DNA of 64,000 nt from Abelmoschus esculentus (GCA_035048815.1 JAUCBN010000024.1:5640001-5704000), one strand, 5' to 3'. Shown: positions 10,616-22,261, numbered from the stretch's first letter. A program made the numbers and translations. The notes: generated by a model from the sequence alone, not told the origin.

Positions 10616-11537
10616 CCCGCCCCAACCCAGCTGCCAAAACGGTAGCGTTTAGCTAAGGATTAAAACCCCCTGTGCCGAGTTGGCTCGGCCATTTGGACCG
10701 AGACCAACTCGGCCTGACTCAGTTCTCTCTGGGATAAACCTCCTGTGCCCAGAAACTATGAACAAAGACGATCAAAAGGGGCTCTTTAGGATGGTGTTCA
10801 TCCGTGTTCATCATGAACGCGATGAACACAGATGAATACGGTTTCAGTTTGTCGTGGAGTCCGCCCCTGAATCCGTCCCGCCGCCGTCCAACGCCGTTCC
10901 GGCGTGTTCGTCGACCACCGCGGAACACGTCGGCGTTGCCCAAAAATCGCCGGCAGACGTCCCTGACACCGGTGAGGTCATCGGAAGCTCAAAAACAAGC
11001 CAGAAATCACTGAAACAGCCCGAAATTCAAGTTCTAACACCCTAAAAACTCTAAAATCAATCCCAGAAACTAAAACACCCTTAAACCGAAACAAAAACAA
11101 GAGCCCAAATCTAACAAAGCATAACCGGCTTACCTCTTGTGCACCAGCGATCTCAACACTCCGATTAAGCTTCCGATCTCTCGCTACTGCTTGGTTCAAA
11201 CCTCCAACCAAAATCCGATCCCCAAACCCATCAGTTTGAATCCCTTTTAAAGGGATTCAAAACTAGAATCCCATACAAATTCAAACTCCTCATCCCTCAA
11301 AACACTCAACCTCAATCTACCCAATCTAATCCCTCAAATCCTATCCAAATCCCATGAGAAACGGCACCACCCACATTTCCAAAATCCCAGGTTTTCGGTT
11401 CACGTCTCTGTTTTCAGTTTTTTCATATTTTTTTAATTTTTTTTTAAAAATATTATATTATTATATTATTATTATTTATATTATTATTATTTATTATTAT
11501 ATAATATTATTATTTATTTAGAAGAATCGTGTTGACA

Positions 11538-12185
11538 CAAATACTTTAAACTCTTTTGGTCGGTGTAGATGTAGCATTTATCCCCATAGAGATAATGCCT
11601 CCATATCTTCAAAGCGAAGATAATCGCTACAAGCTCAAGATCATGCATATGATAGTTCCTTTCATGGGGTTTCAACTGTCTCGAGGCGTAAGCAACCATC
11701 TTACCCTCTTGTATAAGCACACAACCTAACCCATTCAAAGAAGCATCACTAAACACTATATAATCTTTTTTTGGTTTTGATTGTGTCAAGACTAGTGCCT
11801 TTGTAAGATAAGCTTACAACTAGTCAAAACTTTGTTGTCTTCTGTCATTCCATAAAAACGGAACACCTTTCTAAAGCAACTTGGTCAAAGGTACCGCTAT
11901 GGTCGAAAAACCCTTAACAAACCTCCTATAGTATCCAACAAGTTCAAGAAAGCTACGGACTTCCGATAAATTCCTTGATGGTTTTCATTGCACCACAGCT
12001 TAGATTTTTTGAGGATCTATTTGAATTCCATCCGCTGCAACTATGTGACCAAGAAACGCTATCTCAGACAACCAAAACTCACACTTACCAAACTTGGCAT
12101 ACAGACGTCTATCCCTCAACACCTGGAGAACCACTCTTAGGTGATAGTCATGCTCCACATCTGAGTGTGAATAAACCAAGATATT
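11538..12185 (-). pseudogene. Chromovirus RT C-terminal part and RNase H
   Basis: From 12185 down the frame reads LVYSHSDVEHDYHLRVVLQ, then RLYAKFGKCEFWLSEIAFLGHIVA, the RT thumb of Ty3 elements. Broken sequence follows with LVGYYRRFVKGFS-like content near 11900. The RNase H segment at 11789-11538 (DYIVFSDASLNGLGCVLIQEGKMVAYASRQLKPHERNY and AIIFALKIWRHYLYG) ends at KYL, where the Ogre-like LTR begins. The catalytic Asp in FSDAS is kept, as is the Glu of HDLELVAI. Several stops between 11790 and 12100 make it non-functional. Confidence 0.8.
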
Positions 12186-13551
12186 TGATAAGTGCTCAAA
12201 AGATTATCACTTTTTACACCTTTCATGGACAATAATCACTTAATCTACACCTACTTGAACTAATGCATGTACTTAATGTGAGATATTTAGATATTCTACT
12301 TTTGTGACATATAAAGATGATATTTATAAAAAAGGCAACCTTTATGACACCTTTTACGCATTTGCAGGAATATCTATTGTCATGGCAGTGATTGAGGTCG
12401 AGGCAGGACCTGAGACCGCGACAACAGCTGAATGAAAAATACCGATATTATAGGCGAGTTGAAGAGAAAAATAAGGTAGACGTTTCTGGACAAGCAATAC
12501 AAAGATCGGAGTTGGGAAGAACATGGAAAGTCAAAGTCAAAGTCAATGCGGAAAAAAAATCTTAGTGAGAATAAACTTGAAAATAAAACAAATATTTTTA
12601 TTTATGTACTTGACTTGTGTTTTACTCCAAGTTGTATTCCAACTTAGGAAAGGTTTGCCTTAGGCCAAGCCTATATAAACCATAGCCGCCCAAAGAGGAG
12701 AAGATAACACATCATAGACGAGAGAGCCAGATTCCTCTTAGATTTTAGAGTTCTCTTTACTTTTCATTATGTTCTAATCTCCTTTAGGCTTAGGTGAAAG
12801 TTGTATAGTATTAGTGAGAAGAGATTGAACTTTGTTTCTTGTTTCAATGCAATAAATATCAAGGTTTGCTTATTCTTTGTCATTCTTTGTTCTTGCATTC
12901 AAGCTCGGGAGAAAAGTTTGTGAGTAATCTATTTATCTAATATCAGGAGAGTTAGATTCACGAAAGGGATAAGTAAGGTGTTTCTCTATTCGGAAAATAC
13001 TAACTCGGCCTAGGGATAGGTTAGAGTTTCTACGGCTAAAAGAAATGTGTGATTGATTGGTGATTATAATTGATTCACGTCGGGAGGTATCATCAAGGAC
13101 TAGTCATCAACAGTACTTCGACTTAGGGATAAGCGGAGTCATCAAAGGATAATTTGTCGAATCTTGGTAAAGTCCACCCAAGAGCAATGGATTGTCGTGG
13201 CGGACGTAGCTTATCGCTGTCGAGACAGAAAACTATAATTCTTCCGAGGCAATGTTGTGTGATTGCATTGGGTAGAAACAAGTCAATTGAATTCATAATA
13301 CAACACAACTGGATCCTGACCACTTTCTTAATCTATTTCTAGTTTATTATTTAGTTTTTTTATTCAAGTTATTTAGTTTACTCCAATCCAATTAATCTGT
13401 GTTTTTACTTTCTTTCTTTTACAGAGAAAAAAGACGAAAGAAGGTATATTAAATAGTCAAATCTCTGTGGAGACGATACACGATAATACTTATTACTTTA
13501 TTACTTGCGACGTGTACACTTATACTATTTGTACACTTTTTACACTCAACA
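12186..13551 (+). repeat. 5' LTR of Athila-like element (1366 bp)
   Basis: Starts TGATAAGTGC and ends CTCAACA just before the primer-binding site. Its last 765 bp match 14664-15428 closely over the same length. A TATATAAACC motif near 12670 could be its TATA box. Minus-strand open frames in both LTR copies (13123-13323 and 15000-15200) are mirror shadows of the repeat. Confidence 0.8.
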
Positions 13552-13557
13552 AGTTTT

Positions 13558-13575
13558 TGGCACCATTGCCGGGGA
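13558..13575 (+). promoter_or_regulatory. Primer-binding site, tRNA-Asp type
   Basis: TGGCACCATTGCCGGGGA lies six bases after the LTR end. It differs at a couple of positions from the tRNA-Asp-complementary site usual in Athila/Tat elements (known for the family). Confidence 0.7.
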
Positions 13576-13645
13576 TTGAAAACTAAATTTTGTTTTCTTT
13601 ATTTTCTTGCTTTTAGTTATTTTTATTTTTATTTTACTTTGGTTT

Positions 13646-14640
13646 TTACTGGTGTATGATCAGGGCAAACCCAAACAACCCTTTGTACGGTTTAGATTCA
13701 GAGATTGAACGCACACGTAAAAGGTTAAGAAGACAAATCCAAGTAACTATGACAGATAACCCAGGAGAGTAGAACTTACCCGTTGGCAATGAAGACCTTC
13801 TGCCACCACCATTGCCGCGGCAACTCACTGTCAGAGATTTCCAGAAGAGGATTTGAATGGGTTAAATCCTAGAGTTGACACACTAGAAATCGAAGCAACT
13901 CACTTTGAAATGAAACCTGTCATGTTCAATATGCTAAATACTATTGGACAGTTTGGTGGGTCTTTGACAGAAGATGCCAAGCAACATCTCAAGTCATTCA
14001 TGGAGATCTGTAATTCCTTCAAAATCCAAGGAGTCCATGAAGATGTGTTGAGATTGAAACTGTTTTCCTATTCACTAAGGGATAGGGCAAAAACCTAGTT
14101 AAATAGCATTTCGGCAGGATCAATATGATCTTAGAGTGAACTCTGTCGTGATTTCATTACACGTTTTAATCCTACTAATTTATATGATCGCATACGTAAT
14201 GAAATTCTTCTTTTTGGTAGACAGATGATGAACCAATATATGAGGCATGGGAGCGCTATAGGGAGCTACTGTACAAGTGTCCTTTGTATGAATTCCCATT
14301 GTGGACACAAGTGATCATATTTTACAATGCAACCAATGCCCCAACAAGAATGATGTTAGATGCCTCTGCCAATGGACACTCCTTGACAAAGCTTCGGAGA
14401 AAGCTATAGAGATTTTGAACAAACTCACAAAGAATGGTTTTCAATTTCCTATATCTAGGCGAGGATGAGTAAGACGCCAAGCTACAATGAATAAGTTGGA
14501 AACATCCAATTCAGTGACAACATAATTGACCTCTCTTACTAAGATGGTGTAGAACATGCAAATACAACACAATACCTATGAGGTTAAGACAGTAGATTCT
14601 TTCTGTAATTTATGTGTAGGTAACCATAGTTCTTCTCAAT
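13646..14640 (+). pseudogene. Athila-like gag, broken
   Basis: The reading frame starts near 13650 with an Asn/Arg-rich N-terminus and has a stop at about 13771. The stretch 13853-14098 reads NMLNTIGQFGGSLTEDAKQHLKSFMEICNSFKIQGV and DVLRLKLFSYSLRDRAKT, the typical retrotransposon gag core. It then meets a TAG at 14096-14098 but continues in decayed form, with WERYRELLYKCP near 14250 and a zinc-knuckle remnant C-x2-C-x3-H-x4-C (FCNLCVGNHSSSQC) at 14600-14643. Just after this knuckle the sequence jumps into the 3' LTR. Confidence 0.75.
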
Positions 14641-14663
14641 GTATGAAGAATCAAGAGTTTTAA

Positions 14664-15428
14664 GCTTAGGTGAAAGTTTTATAGTATTAGTGAGAAGAGA
14701 TTGAACTTTGTTTCTTGTTTCAATGTAATAAAATATCAAGGTTTGTTTATTCTTTGCCATTCTTTGTTCTTGCATTCAATCTCCGGAGAGAAGTTTGAGA
14801 GTAATCTATTTATCTAATATCGGGAGAGTTAGATTCACGAAAGAGATAAATACGGTGTTTTTCTATTAGGAAAATACTAACTCGGCCTACGGATAGGTTA
14901 GAGTTTCAGTGGCTAAAAGAAGTGTGGGGTTGGTTGGTGATTATAATTGATTCACGCCGAGAGGTATCATCAAGGACTAGTCATCAACAGTACTTCGACT
15001 TAGGGATAAGCGGAGTCATCAAATGACACTTTGCCGAATCTTGGTAAAGTCCACCCAAGAGCAAGGGATTGCCGTGGCAGACGTAGCTCATTGCTGTTGA
15101 GGCAGAAAACTACAGTTCTGCCGAGACAGTGTTGTGTGATTGCATTGGGAAGAAACAAGTCATTTGAATCCACAATACAACACAACTGGATCCTGGCCAC
15201 TTTCTTAATCTATTTCTAGTTTATTATTTAGTTTTCTTTATTCAAGTTATTTAGTTTACTCCAATCCAATTAATCTGTGTTTTTACTTTCTTTTTTTTAT
15301 AGATCAAGAAGACGAAAAAGGCATATTAAGTAGACCAATCCCCGTGGAGACGATAAACGATAATACATGTCACTTTATTGCTTACAACGTATACACTTGC
15401 ACTATTTACGCACTTTTTACACACAACA
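14664..15428 (+). repeat. Truncated 3' LTR of Athila-like element
   Basis: Matches 12787-13551 over 765 bp with scattered substitutions (for example AAGTTTTATAG against AAGTTGTATAG). It ends CACAACA before the ATATC duplication. The join at about 14660 lies in a short shared word (TTA-A/G-GCTTAGGTG), suggesting deletion at microhomology. Confidence 0.85.
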
Positions 15429-16100
15429 ATATCATCGATGAACACAACCAAAAACTGATCAGATAAGGTTGAAAGATTCGGTTCATCAAGTCCATAAAAG
15501 TTGTCGGTGCATTCTTGAGCCAAAACGGCATAACTAGGAACTCATAATGTTCGTACTACGTCCTAAAAGAGGTCTTTTGGACATCCTCACCCACTACTTT
15601 CAACTAATAGTACCCTGACCTCAGATCGATCTTAGAAAACACACGGGTACCCCTCAACTGATCAAACAGGTCATTGATCCTAGGTAGAGGATAACGATTC
15701 TTGATTATGACCTTATTGAGTTGACGATAGTCGATGCACATCCTCATCAATCCGTCATTCTTCTTCACAAACAAAATCAGTACTCTCCACGGTGACACAC
15801 TCGTCCTGATAAAACCTCTCTCAAGTAGCTCCTAGATCTGCTGTTTCAACTCTCTCATTTCCGTCGATACCATACGATAAAGTGCTATGGACACCGGTGT
15901 CGTACCTGGCAACAACTCTATCCAGAACTCCAACTCACGGTCGGGAGGTAACCCGGGCAACTCCTCTGGAAACACATCTGGATACTCACCAACTATCCTT
16001 AAACTCTCCAAAGCTGGACTTCCAACAATCACATCCACTATGTGAGCTAAGAAAGCCTCACAACCTTGCTAGATTAACCTCTGAGCTGACAAAGATGACA
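15429..16100 (-). pseudogene. Chromovirus reverse transcriptase, N-terminal and central part
   Basis: Minus-strand motifs in order are EYPDVFPEELPGLPPDRELEFWIELLPGTTPVS (16000-15890), RVLILFVKKNDGLMRMCIDYRQLNKVIIKNRYPLPRINDLFDQLRG (15790-15640), FSKIDLRSGYY, then FLVMPFWLKNAPTTFMDLMNRIF and the catalytic FIDDI at 15429-15445. The Y in Y/F-x-DD is replaced by F, as is common in chromoviruses. Stops occur near 15835 and 15602 and a frame change occurs near 15490. The frame is cut by the Athila-like element right after the catalytic aspartates. Confidence 0.85.
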
Positions 16101-17742
16101 CCACATTTGGTAAACACGGGTTTCTCTCACACCTCATAACAAGCTTAGAACCATCAGCCACTTGGAGCTTAATGCTCTTAGATCTACAACCCAGACTTGC
16201 ATCGTGTTTGAACAACCAATCCATCCATATGATTGCGTTGAACTCCTAAAACAGTAAGACCATAAGATCGATCAGAAAGATAGAACCTTGAACCTTGATC
16301 GAAAACCTCTGATAGACCTTATCTACCAACACATCCAACCCCAACGGTCTTGTCACACGGACCCCTATCTCAAGATCCTTTGCTGGTAACCCTCACTACT
16401 TAGATATCCCATTACGGATATACGAATGGGTAGACCCCGAGTCCACAAGAGCAACTATAGGAACTGAAATAGGGTGAACATACTTGGGATAACATTTATC
16501 TCAACACAATCCTCTTGTGCTCTCACCGCATACTGTCTCGTCGGTGCCCTATTAGTGGACTGAAAGGTGCCTTCTGATGCATGGCTAGCTCCGCCACGCG
16601 AAAACCCACGACCCCTCTGAGCCTGAAACACAGACCTCTGAGCCTAACCTAGAGGAGACGTCACAGTCTTAGGACAATCCCTCACAAGATGATCTGATGA
16701 CCCATACTGAAAATAAGCTCTGGCATTGCCCCAACACTCACCACGGTAGCTCCGGCCAGAACGTCTACAAATCTGAACACTGACACTCCTTTGTAAACTC
16801 TTTGGACCCTCAGCAGAAGAAGACACAGATTGCCTCCTACGTCCCAAGACTTTGATCATTGGTTCGAACTTGAACCCTGCTTCGATGTTCCTCTATTTTG
16901 GTTCCAATGGTTTCTACTCCTACCGAAGTGAGACTGAGAGTTACCCGAATTACCCTGACTAACTCTACCAGAGACTCCTTGGCAACAGACGATCTATAGG
17001 TCAAACCCTAAACTTGCTTTAACGACTTGGCACTGACAGCTAACTTTGAGAACACCTTAAGCAGTGTAGCAATGAGATAAGTCTGGATCTCCTTCATCAT
17101 ACCTCTCAAGAACCTCTTACATCTCATATTCTCTGTAGCAACAATCTGTGGGGGCATATCGGCTCAACTACAAAAACTCTTGCTCGTAAGCAAAGACTGA
17201 ACTATTCCCTTGAACAAGATTGGTAAATCGCTCCCTCAAGGTGTCGATGTCTCACCCACATACTTACTCTCAAACTCCTTGAGGAAGTCCTCCCACTTGG
17301 GAGGATGAGGATACAAACCTTGCTCTACTGTCTCCCACCACTCTCTGGCGTTGCCCTTTAGAAGCGACAACACACATGACAACTTATCCTCTGACCTCAG
17401 TGTCACCTATCTCATTATCCACCTTGTATCATGTAATCACTGATCTGCTTGTACGGGGTTATCCTGTCCTGTACCAAAGGAGTCAACAACTCCCTGTCTC
17501 CGCACCCTCTTAACCGGTGCCTCACGAGGCGCAGAAGATGACCTCAGTATAGCTTTCACAATCCTACGCAAGGTACGTTTCAATTGAGCAAAATAGTTGG
17601 CCCCTTGACCAACTGCATCGTTCGATGACACCTCCTCATCGGGCTCATACTCGTAGTCGAAGTTTGTTCCTCGAGAACCCCGAATCTCCTCCTGATCTCT
17701 AAATAGTTTCGACATACTTAACCACTTCTGTACAAACAACAA
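16101..17742 (-). pseudogene. Chromovirus gag and protease, degenerate
   Basis: Gag starts near 17742 (MSKLFRDQEE within a 101-residue frame to 17437, acidic then Arg-rich). Fragments of the gag core run through 17430-16900. A damaged zinc knuckle at 16740-16660 reads AYFQYGSSDHLVRDC; its first cysteine positions are lost. The protease region 16560-16100 has no intact frame. Numerous stops are present. Confidence 0.65.
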
Positions 17743-17870
17743 ACAGGATTACACCGTCGAAATTTTAGCTTTTAAAAGAAGTACTATATCGACTCGTGGG
17801 TATGTACTTGTCTGACACCTATATAACACGCTAGACCCCCTTGGGGACTTCCTAGAACTAACTCAACCTA

Positions 17871-17883
17871 GACTCTGATACCA
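17871..17883 (-). promoter_or_regulatory. Primer-binding site, initiator-Met type
   Basis: The minus strand reads TGGTATCAGAGTC, matching the usual TGGTATCAGAGC start with one late mismatch, five bases inside the LTR end. Confidence 0.75.
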
Positions 17884-17888
17884 CTAAA

Positions 17889-20033
17889 TGTAAAACCCTC
17901 GACCCAATGTCACAATGGGCCTCCGATCTAAAACCTGTATTTCAAAATTTCTTTCTAAAATACCAAAAATAAAACAAACTCAAGTCTAAATGTGATTCAT
18001 AAAATCCATACGAGTTAAAACATAAGCTTAAAACAATATAAAGTAAACGGTGCTCCAAATATTACAAACCCATTTAAAAATATTCGACCCAAATAAATAA
18101 ACAAAGTTACAATTACATATAGGATTCAACATAGTACTAGTCTACTACATCTATAACTGTACTCTAACACATAGTCGATGCTGAAATCTAAACTTCGATG
18201 ATGCTCCACAGGTATCGGGTTCACCTAACCTAGGCACGAAAACACATTTCGAACACTGAGCTACAAAAGCTCAATGGATACGTCGAACTCGGCCAACATC
18301 ATGCATATCATAAGTAGTAAGTAAAACATATAAATATCGTGCAAGGTATGATGGTCTAGCATGCTTTCCCTACACATGGAATAATTAAAATGTATACTAT
18401 CGCACACAACATATACAAGTCACATCAAGTCAACACATAAAATTAAGTCCCGCATCCATATAGTATCTGGATCCTACACTCAGGATTGAGGTCGCCCTTA
18501 AATCCTATGTCTGGAATATTATATCGGACATCTTCGAATGAGACCACCTAACGTTCATAATAAAAGGGATGGAGGCTGCCCAACCAATCCCATGCTCGGA
18601 ATGTTACATCAAACATCTTCGAGTGAGGCCTCCCAACACTCAGAATAAAAGTCTTCAATACATTACCCGGAATATTACATCGGATTGTCTTCGACGTGTT
18701 ACAACACTTTTGGATATCTGCATTTCCATCACACAAGGACTCAATACACACAAATGATCCATCTAGGACCTTTCACAACAAAATATATTAAGATTATCAT
18801 AATTTAGTCTTTCAGGGTTATGATCATCAATCTTGGTTTCATAATTCATTTCGTCATTCTTAATATTCATAAGGAACCTTAATTATAATTATCGAACCTT
18901 AATATCTACTTAACTTGGGCAAGGTTATACAGGGGTATCAATAATCCTAAGTATGGTATTGAAACACCCTGTATCGATACTCATACAAAGAGGGTATCAA
19001 AATACGCAGTATCGATACTGGTATCGATACGCTTTGACCGACTCTAAGGTCAAAATATAAGGGATTACCCGATTCGATATAGGTATCGAATCGGAGATGC
19101 CACTGGAGAACTCTATATCGAACTGTGATTCGATATGTTTGCCCATCTAGCCCATTTTTCCCTCAAGGGTATCGATACACGGGCCACCGATATCGATACT
19201 CCCTGTACAAAACTACAGGTTTCACTTGAAATTTTCTAAGGATATTTCCTAAACTTATTCTAATCGATTTTAAAGTATTCCTACTTAATATTAGATATGT
19301 TTAGAATGTTTTAACATCATTTCATATCATCTAACACATTAACACGAATTTCACCATTAATGGTTCTTGAGTTTCAAACCAACCACTCATGCATAAAAAT
19401 CTACATGCATGTTATCTACCATGAAATGCATGATGATTAGAAGAGTTGAGAGTATCAACCTCTAGCAGGAACAACAACAAAAACGTCACCCTTTCTTCCT
19501 TCAAGCTTTCTTCTTCCCAAGACTTGTTGATGACACACAAATTTCTTTCTCAACAAGGGAAGGAGGAACAAAGATTAAGAACACCTTGGGATGATTTCTA
19601 GAGCTTAAAAATACTAAAAGACCCAGATTTTAAGCTCCTAAAACTCAATCCCGAACTCAAACCAAAACCCCCACCTAATCATTCTTCCTCACAAAACCTA
19701 CACATGTTTATCTCTTTAAATAGATCTTCAACAGCTCAAGAACTTACCCTTTACCACTAAAACGAGATTTTCCAATAACCGAGCAAAGATTGAACCTTTA
19801 GTACTTCCTCATTAAGCTTTAGATGAAGAAGATGATAGGAAAGAAAAGCCCTCTACACTCATGATCTCTTCCCTTTAGAAACATCCTAAATCCCCTCCCT
19901 ATCAACTATTTAGACAAATACCAAATTATCCTCCATATAAAACCCCTAAGCCCAACACCAAACTAAAGCCCAAAATCGAAGCTCAAACCCCTCGGGTTAA
20001 ACCGACACTTGAATCCGAATTCAAATCGTTACA
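17889..20033 (-). repeat. Probable 5' LTR of the chromovirus-type element (about 2.1 kb)
   Basis: On the plus strand it begins TGTAAAACCC beside the primer site. It probably ends CGTTACA at 20033, giving TGTAA...TTACA inverted ends. Past 20033 the composition changes to near-pure AT. The interior has partial repeats with ATATT/ATGTTACATC-x-GACATCTTCGA-like phrases at 18515-18700 and a cluster of ATCGATAC palindromes at 18950-19205. No second LTR is in the window, so the far end is inferred. Confidence 0.5.
18950..19205. repeat. Cluster of GTATCGATAC-type palindromes
   Basis: GTATCGATAC or close relatives occur at about 18969, 19010, 19021, 19074, 19090, 19117, 19168 and 19190, that is about eight times in 250 bp. 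The core is the self-complementary ATCGAT. It lies inside the chromovirus LTR. Confidence 0.7.
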
Positions 20034-20460
20034 TATATAATATATAGTATACATTAATATATTATATAATATATAAGTATTTATATAATATATATTGTAT
20101 GCATACTTATTTATAAATATGTATATATATGTATACATTAATATATGTATATATTAAATATATTATAGTCTATATAATATATTAGATGTATATATGTATA
20201 TAATATACATTAATATATATTATGTATATAATATAACTTGATATATATAATATACTTTAATATATATAATATATTTTTATATATTTTACATTACGTATTA
20301 ATGTTTTATATATAATATTTAAGATATTTTAATATAATATATATATATATATTACATTATATACTTTAATATTTATATATAATATATATTTAAATGTATA
20401 CTAATATATTTATTTAATTTGTTTATGAATTAATGTATATATATGTATTTAATTAATGTA
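20034..20460. repeat. AT-dinucleotide-rich low-complexity DNA
   Basis: Almost only A and T, with runs of ATATAT and TATGTATA. It probably was the integration site of the chromovirus LTR. No gene. Confidence 0.9.
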
Positions 20461-22261
20461 TGTATATTATTAATATTTTAAGCCCAATATTAATCTCTAA
20501 AGCTCAAATCATTAAATTAGTTCTTTAATACCAATTTTCAATCACTAAATTAATTTTCTATGATCAAATTGAATCAATTTTAAAATATATAATCTGACTT
20601 TAATTAAAGGAGGATCATATTGAAATAATTATAAAATAAGGTACAGAGCGGAGCGAGATTCGGTTTTTTAGGCACGACCTATATAAAAATATGCGAATTT
20701 TTTTACCCAGCCTAGAGTAGTGTCAAGTGAATATCTAAATCTATTCTCTTTTTATATATATATTTTTAATTGATTATATTTAATCAAAGTTTATTATTTG
20801 ATTATATGTAATAATAATAATAATAATTATTATTATTATTATCCAAAATTTATTATATATATTAATTTTCTCTAAAATTTTGTTTTTTTTTTATCTTTTT
20901 TATATAATAATCAAAACTTATTTATAATTCCCTCCAAAATTTTGGTAACTTATATCCCTCCAAAATTTTTACACTAAAAATAAATTAATCTCAAACTTAA
21001 AAAATTAATGGCTTATTACTCTCCAAGATTTTATCTTTTCACTCTTTTTTATCAATTGTTTTGGTTTAATTTAATTGATTAATAATTTATATTAATTTAA
21101 TAAAATTCTATTTTTGATTTTAGAATTCTTTTAATTATGTTTATAATTTTTGTTTTTATATTTTAATTTAGCTTAACTAATTTTAAGTTCAATAAGTTAA
21201 TTTTACATAATTAAATATTAATTTAAAATTAAATTTTTAATGAAATATTAATTTAAAATTATAATTAAAATTAAATACATTAAAACTAAATAAAATATTA
21301 AATAAATTAATTTAATTAAATAAATAATACTAAATTTAAATATTAATCCTTAAATTAATTTTCATGTCTAATTCTATTTTTAAGCCTAATTATATTTACT
21401 AATATTTTAAATTCATCAAATTATAAATATACTTAATTATATGTTATATAAATATTAAGTATTGTTAATATTAGTTTCAGGTCAATAACATGTCGTGTTC
21501 TAAAAAAGTCTGATCATTTATCAGGTCGGGTTAAAAATAGGTCAGGTTCAAAACAGGTCTGGTAAAATCAAGTCTCGGGTCGATTCAGTCGGGTAATATC
21601 GGTTATCTACCAGGTAAGACTCGGGTTCAGGTTCGTTTTAGTCGGATGCAGGTCGAATTTTGCGTCCACAGTAATAAGTTGAAATCAGGTTCGGATCGTT
21701 CTCGATCGGATACAGTTCAAGTTCGGTTACAACAATAATAGGTCCAACTTAGGTTTGGATCAACAACAGTCGGATACAGATCAGGTTCGGGTCATTATAT
21801 CCTCAAGTTAAACCAGGTTATGACTCGAACATATTTTAATCAGTTTTTTAGATCGGGTTAGTTTTTACAACCCTACATAGACATACATCCTTCCCGAATT
21901 TGAATGTACTATTGTTTTTCAAAATAAGTTCATTCTTTTAAAAATAATTTACATTTATCATGAATCATACTTCAAGATTTTCTTTCAAACTCATAATTTT
22001 TACTATTAAGACAACCTGTAATAAATTAAATATTAACTTTGAACATCGTGGGATGCTAACCTTTCTATATAAATAACTAACATATAAAATCACTTTGTTT
22101 GTATTTTATAGTTTTATAACATGGACATGAAAATTACCATTTTAGAAATGGTTTTCTAAAATCAATACTTAAATCAGTAGTTTCTAATAAAATATGAGCC
22201 AAATAACTTTAAAAAATCATCGGATTAAATAACTGTTTTACTATACCAGAGAGAGAGTGAA
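20461..22261. other. AT-rich intergenic DNA with a GGTTCGGGT-repeat segment
   Basis: No reading frame of note. (TAA)n/(TTA)n runs at 20806-20842 form a palindrome. From 21490 to 21835 the phrase CAGGTTCGGGT/CAGGTCGGGTT recurs in degenerate form. The segment finishes TTTTTACAACCCTA near 21874, which resembles a right end of plant hAT-like elements (TAGGGTTGTAAA reversed). No matching left end was found. Confidence 0.5.

Larger units (their letters stand above)
1..11537 (-). mobile_element. Ogre/Tat-like Ty3/gypsy retrotransposon, 3' end outside window
   Basis: Reading the minus strand from 11537 leftwards gives a 3.06-kb LTR, a primer-binding site, a leader, an extra ORF1, gag with zinc-knuckle-like motifs, aspartic protease, an intron-like gap, reverse transcriptase, RNase H and the start of a second RNase H at the window edge. 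An extra ORF before gag, very long LTRs, a short intron between protease and RT, and two RNase H domains are the known hallmarks of the Ogre/Tat lineage. The copy is damaged by stops in ORF1 and gag, a stop in the protease active site and a one-base frameshift in RT. Integrity is still good enough that it is probably not ancient. The integrase-type remainder and the 3' LTR lie outside the window. Confidence 0.85.
8474..11537 (-). repeat. 5' LTR of the Ogre-like element (about 3.06 kb)
   Basis: On the plus strand the segment starts TGTCGCGACC, directly beside the primer-binding site. It ends GTTGACA at 11537, where the neighbouring gypsy RNase H reading frame is suddenly broken. The ends form a TGTC...GACA inverted repeat. 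The interior holds a TTAATTAA-rich part with 140-150-bp repeats, a GC-richer part at 10590-11210 and an AT-rich tail (TTATTA repeats at 11455-11520). The partner LTR is outside the window, so the outer boundary is inferred. Reading frames at 10719-11211 show no family resemblance and are not called as genes. Confidence 0.65.
12186..15428 (+). mobile_element. Athila-like Ty3/gypsy element with large internal deletion
   Basis: A full 5' LTR (12186-13551) and a truncated 3' LTR (14664-15428) enclose about 1.1 kb with a primer site and broken gag only. Flanks are ATATT (12181-12185) and ATATC (15429-15433). The broken host frame shows that the original site was ATATC, so this is a 5-bp target duplication with one later C-to-T change. 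All of pol and the first 0.6 kb of the 3' LTR are missing. Confidence 0.8.
11538..20033 (-). mobile_element. Chromovirus-type Ty3/gypsy element, split and partial
   Basis: Minus-strand pieces at 17742-15429 (gag, protease, RT) and 12185-11538 (RT C-terminus, RNase H) are continuous once the Athila-like insertion at 12186-15428 is removed. The RT frame breaks immediately after FIDDI at 15429 and resumes at 12185 with LVYS. A 5' LTR at 17889-20033 and an initiator-Met-type primer site precede gag. The 3' part (rest of RNase H, integrase, 3' LTR) is cut off at 11537 by the Ogre-like LTR. Many stops and frame shifts show an old, dead copy, older than both of its neighbours. Confidence 0.75.

Noticed and set aside
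10719..11211. Several overlapping frames in the GC-richer part of the Ogre LTR
   Set aside because: Frames occur on both strands with simple Arg/Pro/Ser composition, no family motifs, and lie inside the LTR.
13123..15200. Matching minus-strand frames at 13123-13323 and 15000-15200
   Set aside because: They are the same stretch of the two LTR copies of the Athila-like element, read backwards.
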